Below, in pieces: positions 23,857 to 35,855 of a stretch of DNA of 64,000 nucleotides. Made by a program: the position numbers and the translations under genes. The first letter of the stretch is position 1; each line of letters starts with the position of its first letter. Source of the stretch: Sextonia rubra (lineage: Eukaryota > Streptophyta > Magnoliopsida > Laurales > Lauraceae); contig JASUAD010000014.1 in assembly GCA_037013555.1 (NCBI GenBank), forward strand, positions 10,558,756 to 10,622,755, given 5' to 3'. The notes beneath the pieces are model-generated. The model had not been told where the DNA came from. It saw only the letters and a list, made by a program, of their open reading frames with translations, and did not search any database.

Positions 23857-24377
23857 GGGTGTAAAAAAAGCCGAAAAACCATCTAACTGACCAAACCAAA
23901 CCAAACCGACTGTTAATAACCGTTTTTCAAAGTTCGGTTATAATTATGGTTATTAAAATAGGAAAATAGTGCTTCACGGTTGATTTTGGTTTTCAATATT
24001 AACTCACAGTTATTAACCAAACAGAACTATAACACATATATAGTTTGGTTAACCACATATGAGTAACCGAACCATAACATACGGTTTAGCTAACAGTATG
24101 CAATTAACCACACCGTTACACCTCAAGTTATGTTTTTAGATCAATTTCAATTATTGATCTCTTATCACATAACTTCCACAACCGTTCGATATTCAAATCT
24201 TTTCTTAGTATGGTTCACTGTATAACCGAACCGTCTAATACAATTAACCATGGTTCAATTTTTTAATGGTTTTTTTAGGGTACGGTTATGGTTACATTTT
24301 TTAAAAATAGAAAATCATTTAATATGATTTGGTTAATGGCTTTTTCAAAACCTACGATTAATTGAACCATTACACCA
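23857..24377. mobile_element. Probable hAT-like MITE rich in GGTTAA/AACCAA words
   Basis: GGGTGTAA at the left and TTACACC at the right are complementary, and the interior contains many AACCAAAC, AACCGAAC and GGTTAT words in both orientations, so it can fold back. No coding capacity. Confidence 0.45.
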
Positions 24378-26528
24378 CTACCTCACTCCTAGAGACAATC
24401 GTTTATATTAGAGACTCTATCCAATCCAAAAGCTTCACATCACATCTAAACGTTATATCAAGTGGGCCCATCTATAAATGGTGAGAATCTTTTCGTTTTG
24501 ATCATACAATAATTAATCTGATTGTTGACTGCTGCCTCTGCTTTTTCTTTCTATGATAAGAAAATATGTCATTGTGGTGCATTGTCACAAATTTCAATAG
24601 TGGAGGTATGTTGTGATAACCGTCTGATAATTTCATTAAAAAAATGTGAAATTATCAGCAATGAAAGTGAAAGAAATTGAAAAATATTTCTTAAAATGAC
24701 TTAGGGCTTGTTTTACAAGTTACATCTGAAGTGATTGAAATAAAGCTGATTTTATTAATTGGTTTGAAATATTGGAGTTGCTTCAATTAGATCCTTTTAC
24801 AAATGGACCAATCGCCATGTCTCATTCAATTAGAAAAACAAACTTCTCATACAAGAAAAGGTTATATGGACAAATCCATCATATAGTAAATGTAGTACAA
24901 GAAATTTATCATAAATTAAAAGCAAGGCTAAATTGTATTATTGCAAAAGTTTTAGGGGCTAACTTGTAAAAACAAAAGTAGAGGATGTCTGATTACTTAG
25001 AAATCATGTCTAGATTGAACAAGTCCCATTTTGTTAGTTTAACAAAAAAGGTAAAAGTGGCAAAATGTTTTAAAAGTGATAGATCAGACATGTGCATAGA
25101 TATTGTCAATCAGTCTCTATATAGTTCTCAAGTATGTATTTGAATTGGTTGTAGGTCAGATTAACTAGCAGTGTAAACTTGCTAAAGGACAACTTATACC
25201 ATAAGAAGGAAAAAGAAATATTATTTATTTATCATTTTAAGCTATTTTTAAATGAATTTCTCCAAATTATGGTCAAATCCTGAAAAACCAAATTTTCTAC
25301 TAATGATAAATTTTTGAGAAAGATATTGTCATGATGATTATTTTATTCAGATAAATGAAAATTGAAACTCAACTTTTTTTTTATTCTTATTTTTCCACTG
25401 TTTATATAGTTACCTTTTCTTTTCATTTAAAATGAGCTATTTGAGGAAGGGAGAATGGAAGAGGGAGAGGGAGGGGACTGTCCCCCTCCGCCGAAGCCGG
25501 CAATCATCACAGAGAGGAGAAGGTGGGGAAGGGGAGAGAGTGACAAGGAGGAGAAGTAGAGGAAGAGTGAAAGGGGGCATTTGAGTAAGTTTGCAATTAA
25601 AAAAAAAAGAAGGTGTGAGTGTAGTGAGCTCTTTATTGAGTTCAAATAGCATCACCCATGAAATAAACATCAACACTGTTTGAACCAATGGCAAATCTAA
25701 ATTCGACCCAATTGAAAACTGACCTAATTACCTATCAAATATATAACTGTGAACTTCAATCTCAACCTGGCTATCAAAGGGTTCAACATAAGGATCCACA
25801 TGTCACTCTTTTGGGTCATTCTTTTAGGTACTCATACAAGAGTTCGGATCTCCTATGCAAGCTATTACAAGGGAAACTTGTAAGACATGCCTAGAACTTC
25901 ATAATGATTAATGGGGCCCACATAATTTTTCGAACTACTGAATATGGATGTCATCCCCTCATGCGACATATCCTCAAATTTCAATTTAAAAGGAGTGTGG
26001 GCTCTATCATATGATCAAGCAAATGATTGGAACTTGATTAAAACCAAGTTAGTGTCCAACCTCGTTTCCATCCGGTGCTCAATCAAATAGCGGGACCCTA
26101 CTATTGAATTCGAATTTGAGTTTATATCAATAAAAGGGAAGGATTCATCTTCAATATTAGTCAAATTATCTTTGTGTGAAGCATATGATAGAGTTCTAAG
26201 CAAGTGTTACATGGTTTTCTGTAGTAGCCGTGATAAAGGATCTAGACTCGTCATACAAATAGGGCCTATTGATGATATGACTCTGAGATACCTAATTAGC
26301 AAGTTGCCTCTTCATTGGCCTAAAGCATAGCTCCAACTCTCACACAGCATACCAAAGTGACAACGAAAAATCCAAGATGGCATCATCACAAACAATTCTA
26401 ACAACATAACAGGTGTCACCAGGTGCTACTTTTGTTCGACAAACTGCAAAATTAGGTTGTCATGTTTTTATAGTCAACCAATTCTAACTTGAGAGTGACA
26501 TCCGCTAAGGAATAACATCTGGCAAAGT
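24378..26528. other. Gene-free stretch
   Basis: AT-rich with a purine-rich patch at 25442-25600 (AG-rich on plus). No recognisable protein domain on either strand. Confidence 0.55.
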
Positions 26529-27507
26529 GGTTAAAATTGTAATAGGATTTTGAGTTCTTATGTCTTATATTATAATTAAAAGTGTTGGCAAATTTATGGA
26601 TTGGACTAAACTCTAATCATAATCAATGTTGTATTTTTTATTTATTTTAGATCAAGAGTATGAAGAGTCTAAAGAGCTAAAATGTAGATAGTTGGAAAAG
26701 AATGGTCATATCTCTCAAACCATGTCTAATCAGGGCAAGCTACATGCCGTTGGAAATCTTGTTTCGAATCGATATCCGTGGACCCCAAGATTGCATCAAT
26801 CGGAGCTGAAACGACAAAGTTATAGCCACAGAAGTTTGCAGAAATTGTGCTACCGGTAATTTTGAAACTGGTATCGCGTGACAATTACTATACTGCCATT
26901 ACGTGAAAACCTTTTCTTTTTGTGCCAAAGTTCCTGTTTCATTCATACTTGGACTCTAACCCTAGGATATGAATTGTGGGATGTAAAAAAGGTGTTTCTC
27001 TTAACCTTAAGGCATTCATCTTCATAATCTAAGTTGAAATTCACATTGGAGATATCATTTAAAACTTCTTTTGGAGAGTTGGGCTAAAAGGCCTCAATTT
27101 CTAAAGTTGGTGCTTTAACTTTATTTAGAAGATTTGTTGTTTCTATATGTTCATAGGAGATTGTTCTCTCACTAAAGAGACATATTTGAGGTGGTGATCA
27201 AAGCACTAATAGTGGGGCACCGAGCGATTACATGTCAAGAAATCTAATAAGAACAATTACAACGCCTTGTGTCGAGGAATTGATTATAGGTTTGCAAGTG
27301 TATCTTGTAACTGTAGAATTTAGTGTTTGATTTAGTCCACTTTGAGTGTTTGATTTAGTCCACTTTAGGCTTGTGGTTTTTTCCTATTTCGGTTTCCATG
27401 TTAAATATTGTGGCCTTCTTTGTGTAGTTGATTGCTTTTAATTTTCACTGCATAAAGTAGTATTATTTGAACTAAACTTTAGATTAATTCCCCACACAAA
27501 TCTTTTA
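26529..27507 (+). repeat. 5' LTR of a gag-only copia-type element
   Basis: Begins GGTTAAAATTGTAATAGGA and matches the start of the copy at 29767 (TGTTAAAATTGCAATAGGA). It ends at TCTTTTA just before a worn primer-binding site, where the other copy ends TCTTTCA. It is about 250 bp longer than the 3' copy, which has lost the segment corresponding to roughly 26720-26970. No clean target duplication was found. Confidence 0.8.
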
Positions 27508-27509
27508 AT

Positions 27510-27521
27510 TAGTATTAGAGT
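27510..27521 (+). other. Degenerate primer-binding site
   Basis: TAGTATTAGAGT differs from the tRNA-iMet site TGGTATCAGAGC only by G-to-A and C-to-T changes. It lies two bases after the 5' LTR. Confidence 0.65.
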
Positions 27522-27568
27522 GGGTTTACACGAAGTTACTGTATGTTGATTAAAGAGAATTTCTAGAA

Positions 27569-29304
27569 TGGAATTAAATAATGAAGAAGACTCTTTTACT
27601 ATGAAACCTCCATTGCTAAAAGATGTTGTTAACTATACTTATTGGAAAGCATATATAATCATTATATGAAGAGGTATGGCAAATAATGCTAAATGAATAT
27701 TCCTTTCCCACTACTACTGTTAATGGACAAACAACTGAAAAGCCAATGACTCAATGGTCCAAAGAGGAAATTTATGCCTATAACTATAACAATAAGGCAA
27801 TGAATACAATTTATAATAAAATATCAGTGACTGAATTTCATAAAATCTCCATTGTTAGAATGCAAAAGAGGCATGGAACACCCTTCAAACGTTTATGAGG
27901 AAACTGAAAAAGTAAAAGAAACTAAGATGCAGATTTTGTCATCTGCTTTTGAACTGTTAAGGATGAGTACAGATAAAAGGTTTGATGACTTCCATGCTAA
28001 ATTGAGCAACATAATCAATTCAAGTCGCAACCTATAGAAATTAATTCCTGAAGAAAAGATAATGAAAAAGATTCTTAAATCTCTCCCTCCAAGTTTCAAT
28101 TCTAAAGTTATTGCAATTAGCGAGGCTAACAAACTGAAAATATTACGAGTTGGTTGGGAACTTCCAAACTTTTGAAGCTGAATTCATTAATTAACAATTA
28201 AAATCTCTTGGACTTGCCTTGAAAGCTTCCAAGCCTTTCAAATTTTCCAAGGGATCAACAAAAAAAATGGAAGCTAAATCTGATTTTGATTCTAAGGAAG
28301 AGGATATGCACTTGTCTTTTGAGTTTGTGCAACAATTTAACAAACTTATGAAAGGGAAGAACATTGGATTTAAATTTGTGTCAATTGAGGAAAAAAGTTC
28401 CTGAAAAGGAGTTCAGTGTTTTGAATGTCAAGGTTATGGGCATATAGCTAATGATTGTGCTAATAAGAAAAAGAAGCCTATACAAACCAATAAAAATACC
28501 TTGAATACCACCTGGGATGATGATACTTCTACTAAAGAGAAAGAGATGCTTGAGCCTAATCTGTCCAACATTGTGAATGTCAAATATATAGCTTTCATGG
28601 TTAGATCTTCGCCATCTGAAGATGATTATGATGAAAACAATGATGATGATGAAGTGTTACAAGAAAACGTAGATTGTGAAGGATAGTACAAATTCTTATA
28701 TGGACAAAGCAAAAAACTAGGCATGCATGCTGCAAAACTTATGACAAAGGTTGAAGAATCAGATGTAGAAATTCTATCTCTTAAGAAAATTTTAAAAGAG
28801 GTACATATAAAGATTATTTTTGTTGAAGGTCAGAAAGGTTCTCTACTTAAAAGTTTGGCTTCTAAAAAACAAGAAAAGGAATCCTTAAGAACAGAAGTAT
28901 TAAAGAACTGGGTTGAGAATGAAGATCTGAATGGAAAGTCAAAGATATCTTTAACAGAGTTAGATGCTACAAAAGCTACTTTGAACGAGATGCATGCTAG
29001 TTTGACTGTTCTTGATGGCAACTTGAGTGTTCAAAAGTTACATAATGACAAGACTCGTCATAGCTATACTGATAGTGCTTCAACATCAAAATTATCAAGT
29101 TGTTTTTATCAAAAGCACAGTAAAGGCACCCACTGCACGCCATACTGTGTACAGAAGAAACATAATGATTATGCATTTAAGAATGACTATTGTCCCAAGT
29201 CCGTTCAAGCACCTACATGTCATCTTTGTAGAATAAAAAGACACATTCGTCCCTATTGCAATAAACTGAGAGCTTTGTCAAAAAACATGCAATGGAGACC
29301 ATAA
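27569..29304 (+). pseudogene. Gag-only coding region (UBN2-type gag, zinc knuckles, coiled coil)
   Basis: The ATG at 27569 opens MELNNEEDS and leads into a VNYTYWKAY segment, followed by TTTVNGQTTEKPM and WSKEEIYAYNYNNKAMNTIY, the copia/Sirevirus-type gag. After frameshifts, EETEKVKETKMQ and FDDFHAKLSNIINSSRNL (UBN2 core) follow. A CFECQGYGHIANDC knuckle (C-x2-C-x4-H-x4-C) starts at 28417. At 28723-29304 comes a long hydrophilic, probably coiled-coil part ending in a second Cys/His cluster, CHLCRIKRHIRPYC. No protease, integrase, RT or RNase H follows before the 3' LTR. At least one stop (about 27667) and two frame changes break it. It would have depended on a pol-bearing partner. Confidence 0.8.
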
Positions 29305-29754
29305 TTTTCTCTGCCACAGTCAAATCAAGTGCAATCTGAGTTTAAAAGGAAGATTGGTCATCTATATTGGCACACACTATGATGAAGTTCTTCAATTCGC
29401 AAGTGTAGGTATCAACATCCAAAAGCCTCTAATCATGAAGATCAAACTCTTACTCCTAGCTACTATGAAGATGAGGGGGAGCCACAATTGAGGGAGAGCT
29501 ACTGCTAGATCCTGATTGATAGCTATGTTGCATACTGACATCATTATTTTTGTCAATTACGAAACAAAAATGGGGAGAATGAAGTATTCAAGAGGAGATA
29601 TGAAGATTCAAGAAACTGAAGATTAATAGATTCATATGGCAATTGGTACAAAGCTGACGGTATAAATTTTTTTTGCATGTCAATGTACTCAATGTAATTT
29701 TGGTTTTATTTTTTAGTGGATTGAATGTATAAGAAGTTTTATACATGAATTGTC
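29305..29754 (+). other. 3' spacer of the gag-only element
   Basis: About 450 bp between gag and the polypurine tract. It contains a GAGGGGGAGCC purine stretch near 29472, a type of sequence common upstream of 3' LTRs in Sirevirus-related elements. Confidence 0.5.
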
Positions 29755-29766
29755 AAAGGAGGAGAT
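29755..29766 (+). other. Polypurine tract
   Basis: AAAGGAGGAGAT directly precedes the TG of the 3' LTR, as expected for plus-strand priming. Confidence 0.8.
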
Positions 29767-30488
29767 TGTTAAAATTGCAATAGGATTTTGAGTTACTATG
29801 TCTTATATTACGATTAAAAGTGTTGGAAAATTCATGGATTGGACAAAATACTAGTCTTTGTCAGTGTTGTATTTTCTATTTATTTTAGATTAGGAGTTTA
29901 AAGAGTGAAGAGCTAAAAAGAAGGTGTTTTGAGAACAAAGGTCATATCTCTCAAACCCTAACGACTTTAACCCTAAGGCACGAATTTTAGATTATAAAAA
30001 GAGTATTTCTCTCAATCCTAAGGCATTCATCTCCATAATCTGAGTTGAGATTCACATTGGATATATCATATAGAGCTTCTATTGGAGAGTTGAGCTAAAA
30101 GCTTCAAGTTATAGAGTTGGTGCTTCTACTACATCATAAGAGATTTGTTGCTTTTACATATTCGTGGAAGATTATTCTTTCGTAGAAGAGATACATGTGA
30201 GGTGGTGATTAAAGCACTAATACCGAGAGACTACGTGTCGAGGAATCTAGCAAGAACAAGTGCAATGCCTTGTGTTAAGGAACTGACTGTAGGGTTGTGA
30301 GTATATCTTATAATTGCAGAAGTTAATGCTTGATTTAGTCCACTTTGGGCTCGTGGTGTTTTCCTATTTGGATTTTCACATTAAATATTATGTTGCCTTC
30401 TTTATGGTTGATTACTTTTAATTTCCATAGCATAAAAGTAGTATTGTTTGAACTGCAATCTAGAATAATTCCCCACGTGAATCTTTCA
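29767..30488 (+). repeat. 3' LTR of the gag-only element
   Basis: Starts TGTTAAAATTGC and ends GAATCTTTCA, a direct repeat of 26529-27507 with an internal deletion of about 250 bp and numerous substitutions, so the insertion is old. Confidence 0.8.
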
Positions 30489-31222
30489 AAAGGACTTGTT
30501 TTGTGAGAGAATTACGTACTTAATTTGTGGATTTATTTTCTCTAGAAGAGTAAAATTCTGCATTTCTATCTCTCATAGAAAATTGAAACCATCTTTATCA
30601 TAGAAAATCATTTTGTTTTTTCCCTTTTATTCAATAAAAAATATTACACCAAAAAACAATGAAATAGTGGACTATAAGAAATTCAAGACAACTTTTCTCC
30701 TTCCGGTGGAATTCTCTCGTTGTATAAATGGACCCCAAAGGATAGCAATTGAGGTGAAGTGTAACCATTGAATGAGAGTAAAGAAATAGAACATACGTGG
30801 GATGCAAAATAATGCTCACCATATTTTACAAGAGAAGAGGGTAACAAATAGAAACATCTAAAGTATGACTAGATTAAACACAAGTCAAACGAATTGATTC
30901 AAGTAAATCTAAAAGTTTTACCAGGAAAAAAAAATCGTAAATCTAAGAACCACTTCAGCTGCGAACGGAAGATTTTCCACAGCCTCACTGTTTACATTAC
31001 AATATTGTAGACCCATCACGAAATCGGTTCATTGAAAGGTCACGACCGTCTTTCATCATACGACCTGATTTTTGGGGGGCGTTGGGTCTACTGCCCTTTC
31101 GTCAAAAGTCAACAAGTCAAGCACAAAATGCCAAAAGAAAGTCCATCCTAGGTATTTTCAACCAAACCATCCTAAGATATTTTTGTTTTTTCTTTTATAT
31201 ATATAATATGGGTAATATTCAT
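30489..31222. other. Gene-free stretch
   Basis: AT-rich; no recognisable domain or repeat termini. Confidence 0.5.
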
Positions 31223-31539
31223 GTGAGAACAGTTCTCACGGATTTACCTTAAAAACTTTTTATAGAACCCACTTGTGGGTTTCATTTGGAGATAAGACCA
31301 GGGGATGTAAAGATCTATGTAGGACCAACTCAGATATCAAGTTTGACCGCAATCACATGTCCTTAATCCCTTCATCCGCGGCCCATAAATTCAGTCTACT
31401 CGGATTGGCGAATAGTCGATCCAACAATCCAATAAATTTAGATCTAACTGAAACTTAGGGCATGTGACTATTACGTGTCTCTTATCTTTTTTTTAATGTT
31501 TAGATTGGGTGAAAGATGAGCCCAACCTAAAGTTCTCAC
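31223..31539. mobile_element. MITE, tandem copy A
   Basis: GTGAGAAC at the left, GTTCTCAC at the right. The interior (CCACTTGTGGGTTTCATTTG, then AAAGATCTATGTAGGACCA) is repeated in the next element in the same orientation. Confidence 0.65.
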
Positions 31540-31588
31540 AAAAAACTCCGTAAGAGCAATATATATATATCTGAAAGGGTTTGATCTT

Positions 31589-31903
31589 GTGAGAACTATT
31601 TGCACACACATACAGTAACAACTTTTTATGGGTCCCACTTGTGGATCCCATTTGGAGATGGAACTAGGGAGATGGAAAGATCTATGTGGGACCACCCAAA
31701 ATATCAAGTTTGGCTCTAATCATGTCCCCAACCCCTTCGTCCGTGGCCTACGAATTCAATCCATTTGGGTTGATGCTCAGTCGATTCAATGGTCTAGTAA
31801 ATTCGAATTTGACCAAAACTTGAGGCATGTTACTATCAAGGAAGTCCCTGTATATTGCAATGATTGAATTGGATGATAAATAGGCCCCACCTAGAGTTCT
31901 ACA
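31589..31903. mobile_element. MITE, tandem copy B
   Basis: Starts GTGAGAACTATTTGC and ends near GTTCTACA. The interior matches copy A throughout (CCACTTGTGGATCCCATTTG, AAAGATCTATGTGGGACCA). A further GTGAGAAC word at 31913 suggests a third, truncated end. Confidence 0.6.
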
Positions 31904-33879
31904 AAAAAAATGGTGAGAACTAGTTCGTACTCATAGGATTATTTTCCATATATATATAAATTTTTTTTGTGAGAATTATAGTTGGGCCCAACTATCACTA
32001 ATAGTACTACACGCAAGTTGACTTGGGGGGCTCAGCTGCCCGACCATTTTGTCTTTTATTTTTGACTTTTGGCTACCTCTAGAGGACGTGCACAAAAAGT
32101 TAAACCACTTCTAGATGTTGTTACAGGTAAATTGCACTCCGGAAAATGCTTTAGAAAATTTTGGCATATGTGACAAATTTGGTGAATCCACCGAGTCTTG
32201 ACCGAGCTACACTAAGCTTGGCTGCTATGTTGCAGGATTGAGTTTCTCATCGGGTCCTAGGTTTTTCCACTTGCCCAAAGTGACCTAGCCAAGTTCTAAA
32301 CGAGTATCATTGAGTTTTGGAACAATATATACATGAGCAGGTTCGCAGATAGATCACAATGGGCTGGGCCAAAGTTTCTACAAGATCAGCGTATTTAGCT
32401 AATGGGTCAAATGTGTGTTCTTGATTTCAACCCAAGAGCCTAAAAGTCAAGTTGAGACGCAGCTTTCTATAGGAATCGTTAGCCTATTCAACAAACAATC
32501 ATTTTCGGGCTTCATAAATCTAGAAGTCTGGAGGGAAATGAAATTCTCCTTCCTGATTTTATCCAGCAGGGTCCAATTTGATGATAAGGAAGAGGTTTGA
32601 GAATTCAAACCATTGTACGTTGAAGGGGATGCCAGATCGGCTACGCAAGAGCTTTTCTGCTCATGAGATATGCAGGAAACAATAGTGTCTGTCAAAGTCT
32701 TTCATCCTCTTTCCGAGGGCAAAAAGTCTCCCTTATTCAAATAGCACGCCAAACGTGCCCACACCCTGTTTTGGAAAGTCAATAGTATAATTTAGCGACA
32801 GCTAGGCAGACTAAATCTAAAACAATAGCTCTTATTGTGTAGTTTATATATAGCCAGAATGTGGTTTTTAAATAGAAAAAGGACAATTTATGTGGAAGTT
32901 CAATTCTTCAAACTTAATTAGATAGAAGTTCATCTCCAAGTTCTTAGGTGTAAGAGTCTACTAGTGCTATAAGAATTAATGCTTCAAATATATACATTCT
33001 ATTTTACATATTTTTGTAATAATGGTAATTCTACTTTTAGGGTTCTCTAATTTCTTTTTAGGATTTATTCGGCAGCCATTGTTCAAACAGCATGTGACTT
33101 TTCCGTCCAGCTTTTGGCTACTTTTTTGGCCGACTTCTGGCATAATAGAGAAATAGAGTTTCTATGCCGAATTTCATTTCTTAATTGCTTATCTAACCAA
33201 AATGGAAGAAAGAGTAATTCGTATGTCACACATCTACGAGTTACACTTTAACTGTAGCACCCAAGGATCATTTCTTAACTTGTCTGGAATGTAGAAGTGT
33301 TAGTTTTCACTATTCAACCATATATATTGGCAATTAATATGACCTCTTAGGGTATTAAATATGATCTCTTGGGCTATTAGTTGAGGAGTAATACTTACAC
33401 TGATTAGTGATCACTGGGCATACGTGTGAAACTGAAAGTAAAGTACAAACACCACTCAACCAAGAGTATTGATATTACTAGAGTCTTGATCCCCTTTGTA
33501 GCTATTACAAGGGAGCCAAATGAGTTATATGGTAACAATAGCCATTGCAAATCTCTAAAATTTGAACCCAGGAGGCTTCTCCTATCATCATCATCATAGT
33601 TCTTTATAGGTCACATTTTGTAGGTTGACTATTCCTAGAGAAGGGCTTTCCTTGGATGAGGATTTGTCATGTGTAGTAACAAGTGAAAAATGCATAGAAT
33701 TGAAGATTCTATACCCTCTCTATGAAATTATATTTCCCATCTACACAGAGTGGTCCTCAAAAATGAAGATCTTACATGGCCCAAATTGAGAATTTATGAT
33801 TTTTAAACATTGGTTTTCTATGATTTTTCAGAAAGTAGAAATCTATTCCAAGAAAGAGGAAAAGACATGTCAAAATTAG
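31904..33879. other. Gene-free stretch
   Basis: No protein domain recognised on either strand; open frames near 32400-32700 on both strands lack motifs. Confidence 0.5.
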
Positions 33880-34780
33880 GAACATGCTTGAAACATGAAC
33901 ATAGGATACATGAACATTAAAAATTCTAAATTTTTATTGCCTAAATTAAAAAATTAGGAACATGAGACACAAGAACATTAAGAATTCTAAATTTTCAGGC
34001 CATAAATTGAAGAAACAAGATTATGTATTAGTGTATATGATAAACAGAAACCTCAAGCAGTTGTGTAAAAAACAAGAATATGTATGAAATAGGAACATGA
34101 GATACATGAACATTAAGAACTCTGAATTGTTTGGTGCCCAAATTGAAAAGACACATGAATATTAAGAATTCTAAATTTTTAGTGCGCAAATTATAGAAAC
34201 AAGATCGTGTATTAGTGTACATGATAAATAGGAACATCAAGCAGATATGTTACAAACAGGAATATGAGATACAGGAACATTAAGAATTCTGAATTTTTCA
34301 GTGTACAAATTAAAGAATCAGAAAACATGAGATACAGTAATATTAAGAATTCTGAATTTTTAGTGCACAAGTTGAGGAAACATGATCATGTATTAATGTA
34401 TATAATAAACAAGAACATCAATAATATGTATTAGAAATATGAGCATTCTTGAAACAAGAACATGAGATATAGGAACATTAAGAATTTTGAATTTTTCAGT
34501 GCACAAATTGAAGAATTAGGAACATGAGATGCAGGAACATTAAATATTCTGAATTGTCAATGCACAAATTGAAGAAATAGGATCATGGATTAGCATATAT
34601 GACAAACAAGAACATCAAGTTGCTGTGTCAGAAATAGGAACATGCTTGAGATAGGAATATAAGATATAAGAACATTAAGAATTTTGATTTTTCAGTACAC
34701 AAATTGAAAAAACAGAATCACGTATCAGTGTACATGATAAACAAGAATATCATACAGATGTGTTAGAAACAAAAACAGGT
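33880..34780. repeat. Minisatellite, about five units of roughly 183 bp
   Basis: The anchor word TAGTGTATATGATAAACA (with variants) recurs at 34029, 34213, 34394, 34591 and 34726, giving spacings of 184, 181, 197 and 135. Within units a shorter block of about 65 bp (GGAACATTAAGAATTCTGAA plus CACAAATTGAAGAA) occurs once or twice. The array is AT-rich and degenerate. Confidence 0.8.
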
Positions 34781-35091
34781 GGTCATGATGTGCAAAAAAA
34801 AAAAACAAAACAAAATAATGGTTCCCTGATCGCCAGCCACTAGTCACGATCATGTGTAGCAGGACTATAAGATTACTTTTTTTGAAATGTTTGTATTTTT
34901 TTTAAGAGGGACAAAATGATAGATTTTTAGTACTTTATGAGCAAAAATGTCCAAGTGGACTTAAAGTTCTATAGTCCTCGGAGATGGACTTAAAGCTATG
35001 TGACTTTTAAAAAATAGACTTAGGCCAAAAGGCCTAAAAAAAAACATACTTTTAGTTCACCACAGCAAAAATTAATACAAGGGCTTGGAAA
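34781..35091. other. Gene-free stretch
   Basis: A-rich tracts at 34794-34815 and 35037-35044; nothing else seen. Confidence 0.5.
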
Positions 35092-35340
35092 TAGTGGCGG
35101 AGCTAGGATTTTCTTTCCAAGGGGCCAAAATATGGTCAACTCAAGGCCAAGATTTCCTTTCAGAGGCCAATGATATTTTATATTTATCAATTTTTTTACA
35201 AATCATTTATAAAGAAATTTATTTTTATCAAATTTATAATAATACTCAAAAGAAAATTCCTAAATTTGAAATACCTCAATAGTTTTAAAAGGCATAGTTG
35301 CTCAAAACTTGATTAATACTCTTAAAACACAGTAATAATA
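35092..35340 (+). mobile_element. 5' end remnant of a hAT transposon (TAGTGGCGGAGC terminus)
   Basis: TAGTGGCGGAGCTAGG followed by a GGGGCCAAAA block is the typical 5' terminus of plant hAT elements that encode zinc finger MYM-type transposases. The array at 46220-56315 ends its hAT part with the complementary terminus (CCACCACTA and variants). No transposase is attached here. Confidence 0.5.
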
Positions 35341-35589
35341 GGGCTCACCACAATAAATGCAAACCATTCAAAATTATCATTTGCTCCTTGTTTATAGTGG
35401 GAGTTATATATGTATTTTCTTTTCTTTTCTTTTCTTTTTTTTCTTTTTCTTTTTTTTTTTTGGTATCCAACTTATTGGGGCTCGGTGCCCTAGCCTTCTA
35501 ATGATGGGAGCTATATCTCAATCTAATCTAAGTGTACTCATATTGGATTGATCACATATAAACCAATCCACACACAATTAATTGAGAAT

Positions 35590-35855
35590 CCATTGATTTA
35601 TTACTTGTGATTGTTTGGTGGACTACGACGCTTGAGGTAGTCATAGATGGCTCAAAATCCATTGATTTGTTATTTGTGATCATTTGATGGGCCACAATGC
35701 TTGTGGTAGGTACTGGTGATAAAAAAAATCCATTTAAGAGCTGTGATTGTTTGATGGGCCACAATGCTTGTGGCAGGCATTAGTCGTTGAAAATTCATTG
35801 AGTATTTACTTGTGATTGTTTCATGAGCCGTGAAGCTTGTGGTAGGCATAGATAG
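35590..35855. repeat. Short tandem repeat, four diverged units
   Basis: GTGATTGTTTGATGGGCCAC and CAATGCTTGTGGTAGGCA words recur with starts near 35607, 35677, 35745 and 35813. On the minus strand this gives an artificial repeating peptide with SIVAHQTIT. Confidence 0.75.

Noticed and set aside
31273..31867. Two similar plus-strand open frames
   Set aside because: Their similarity comes from the two tandem MITE copies, not from a gene family.
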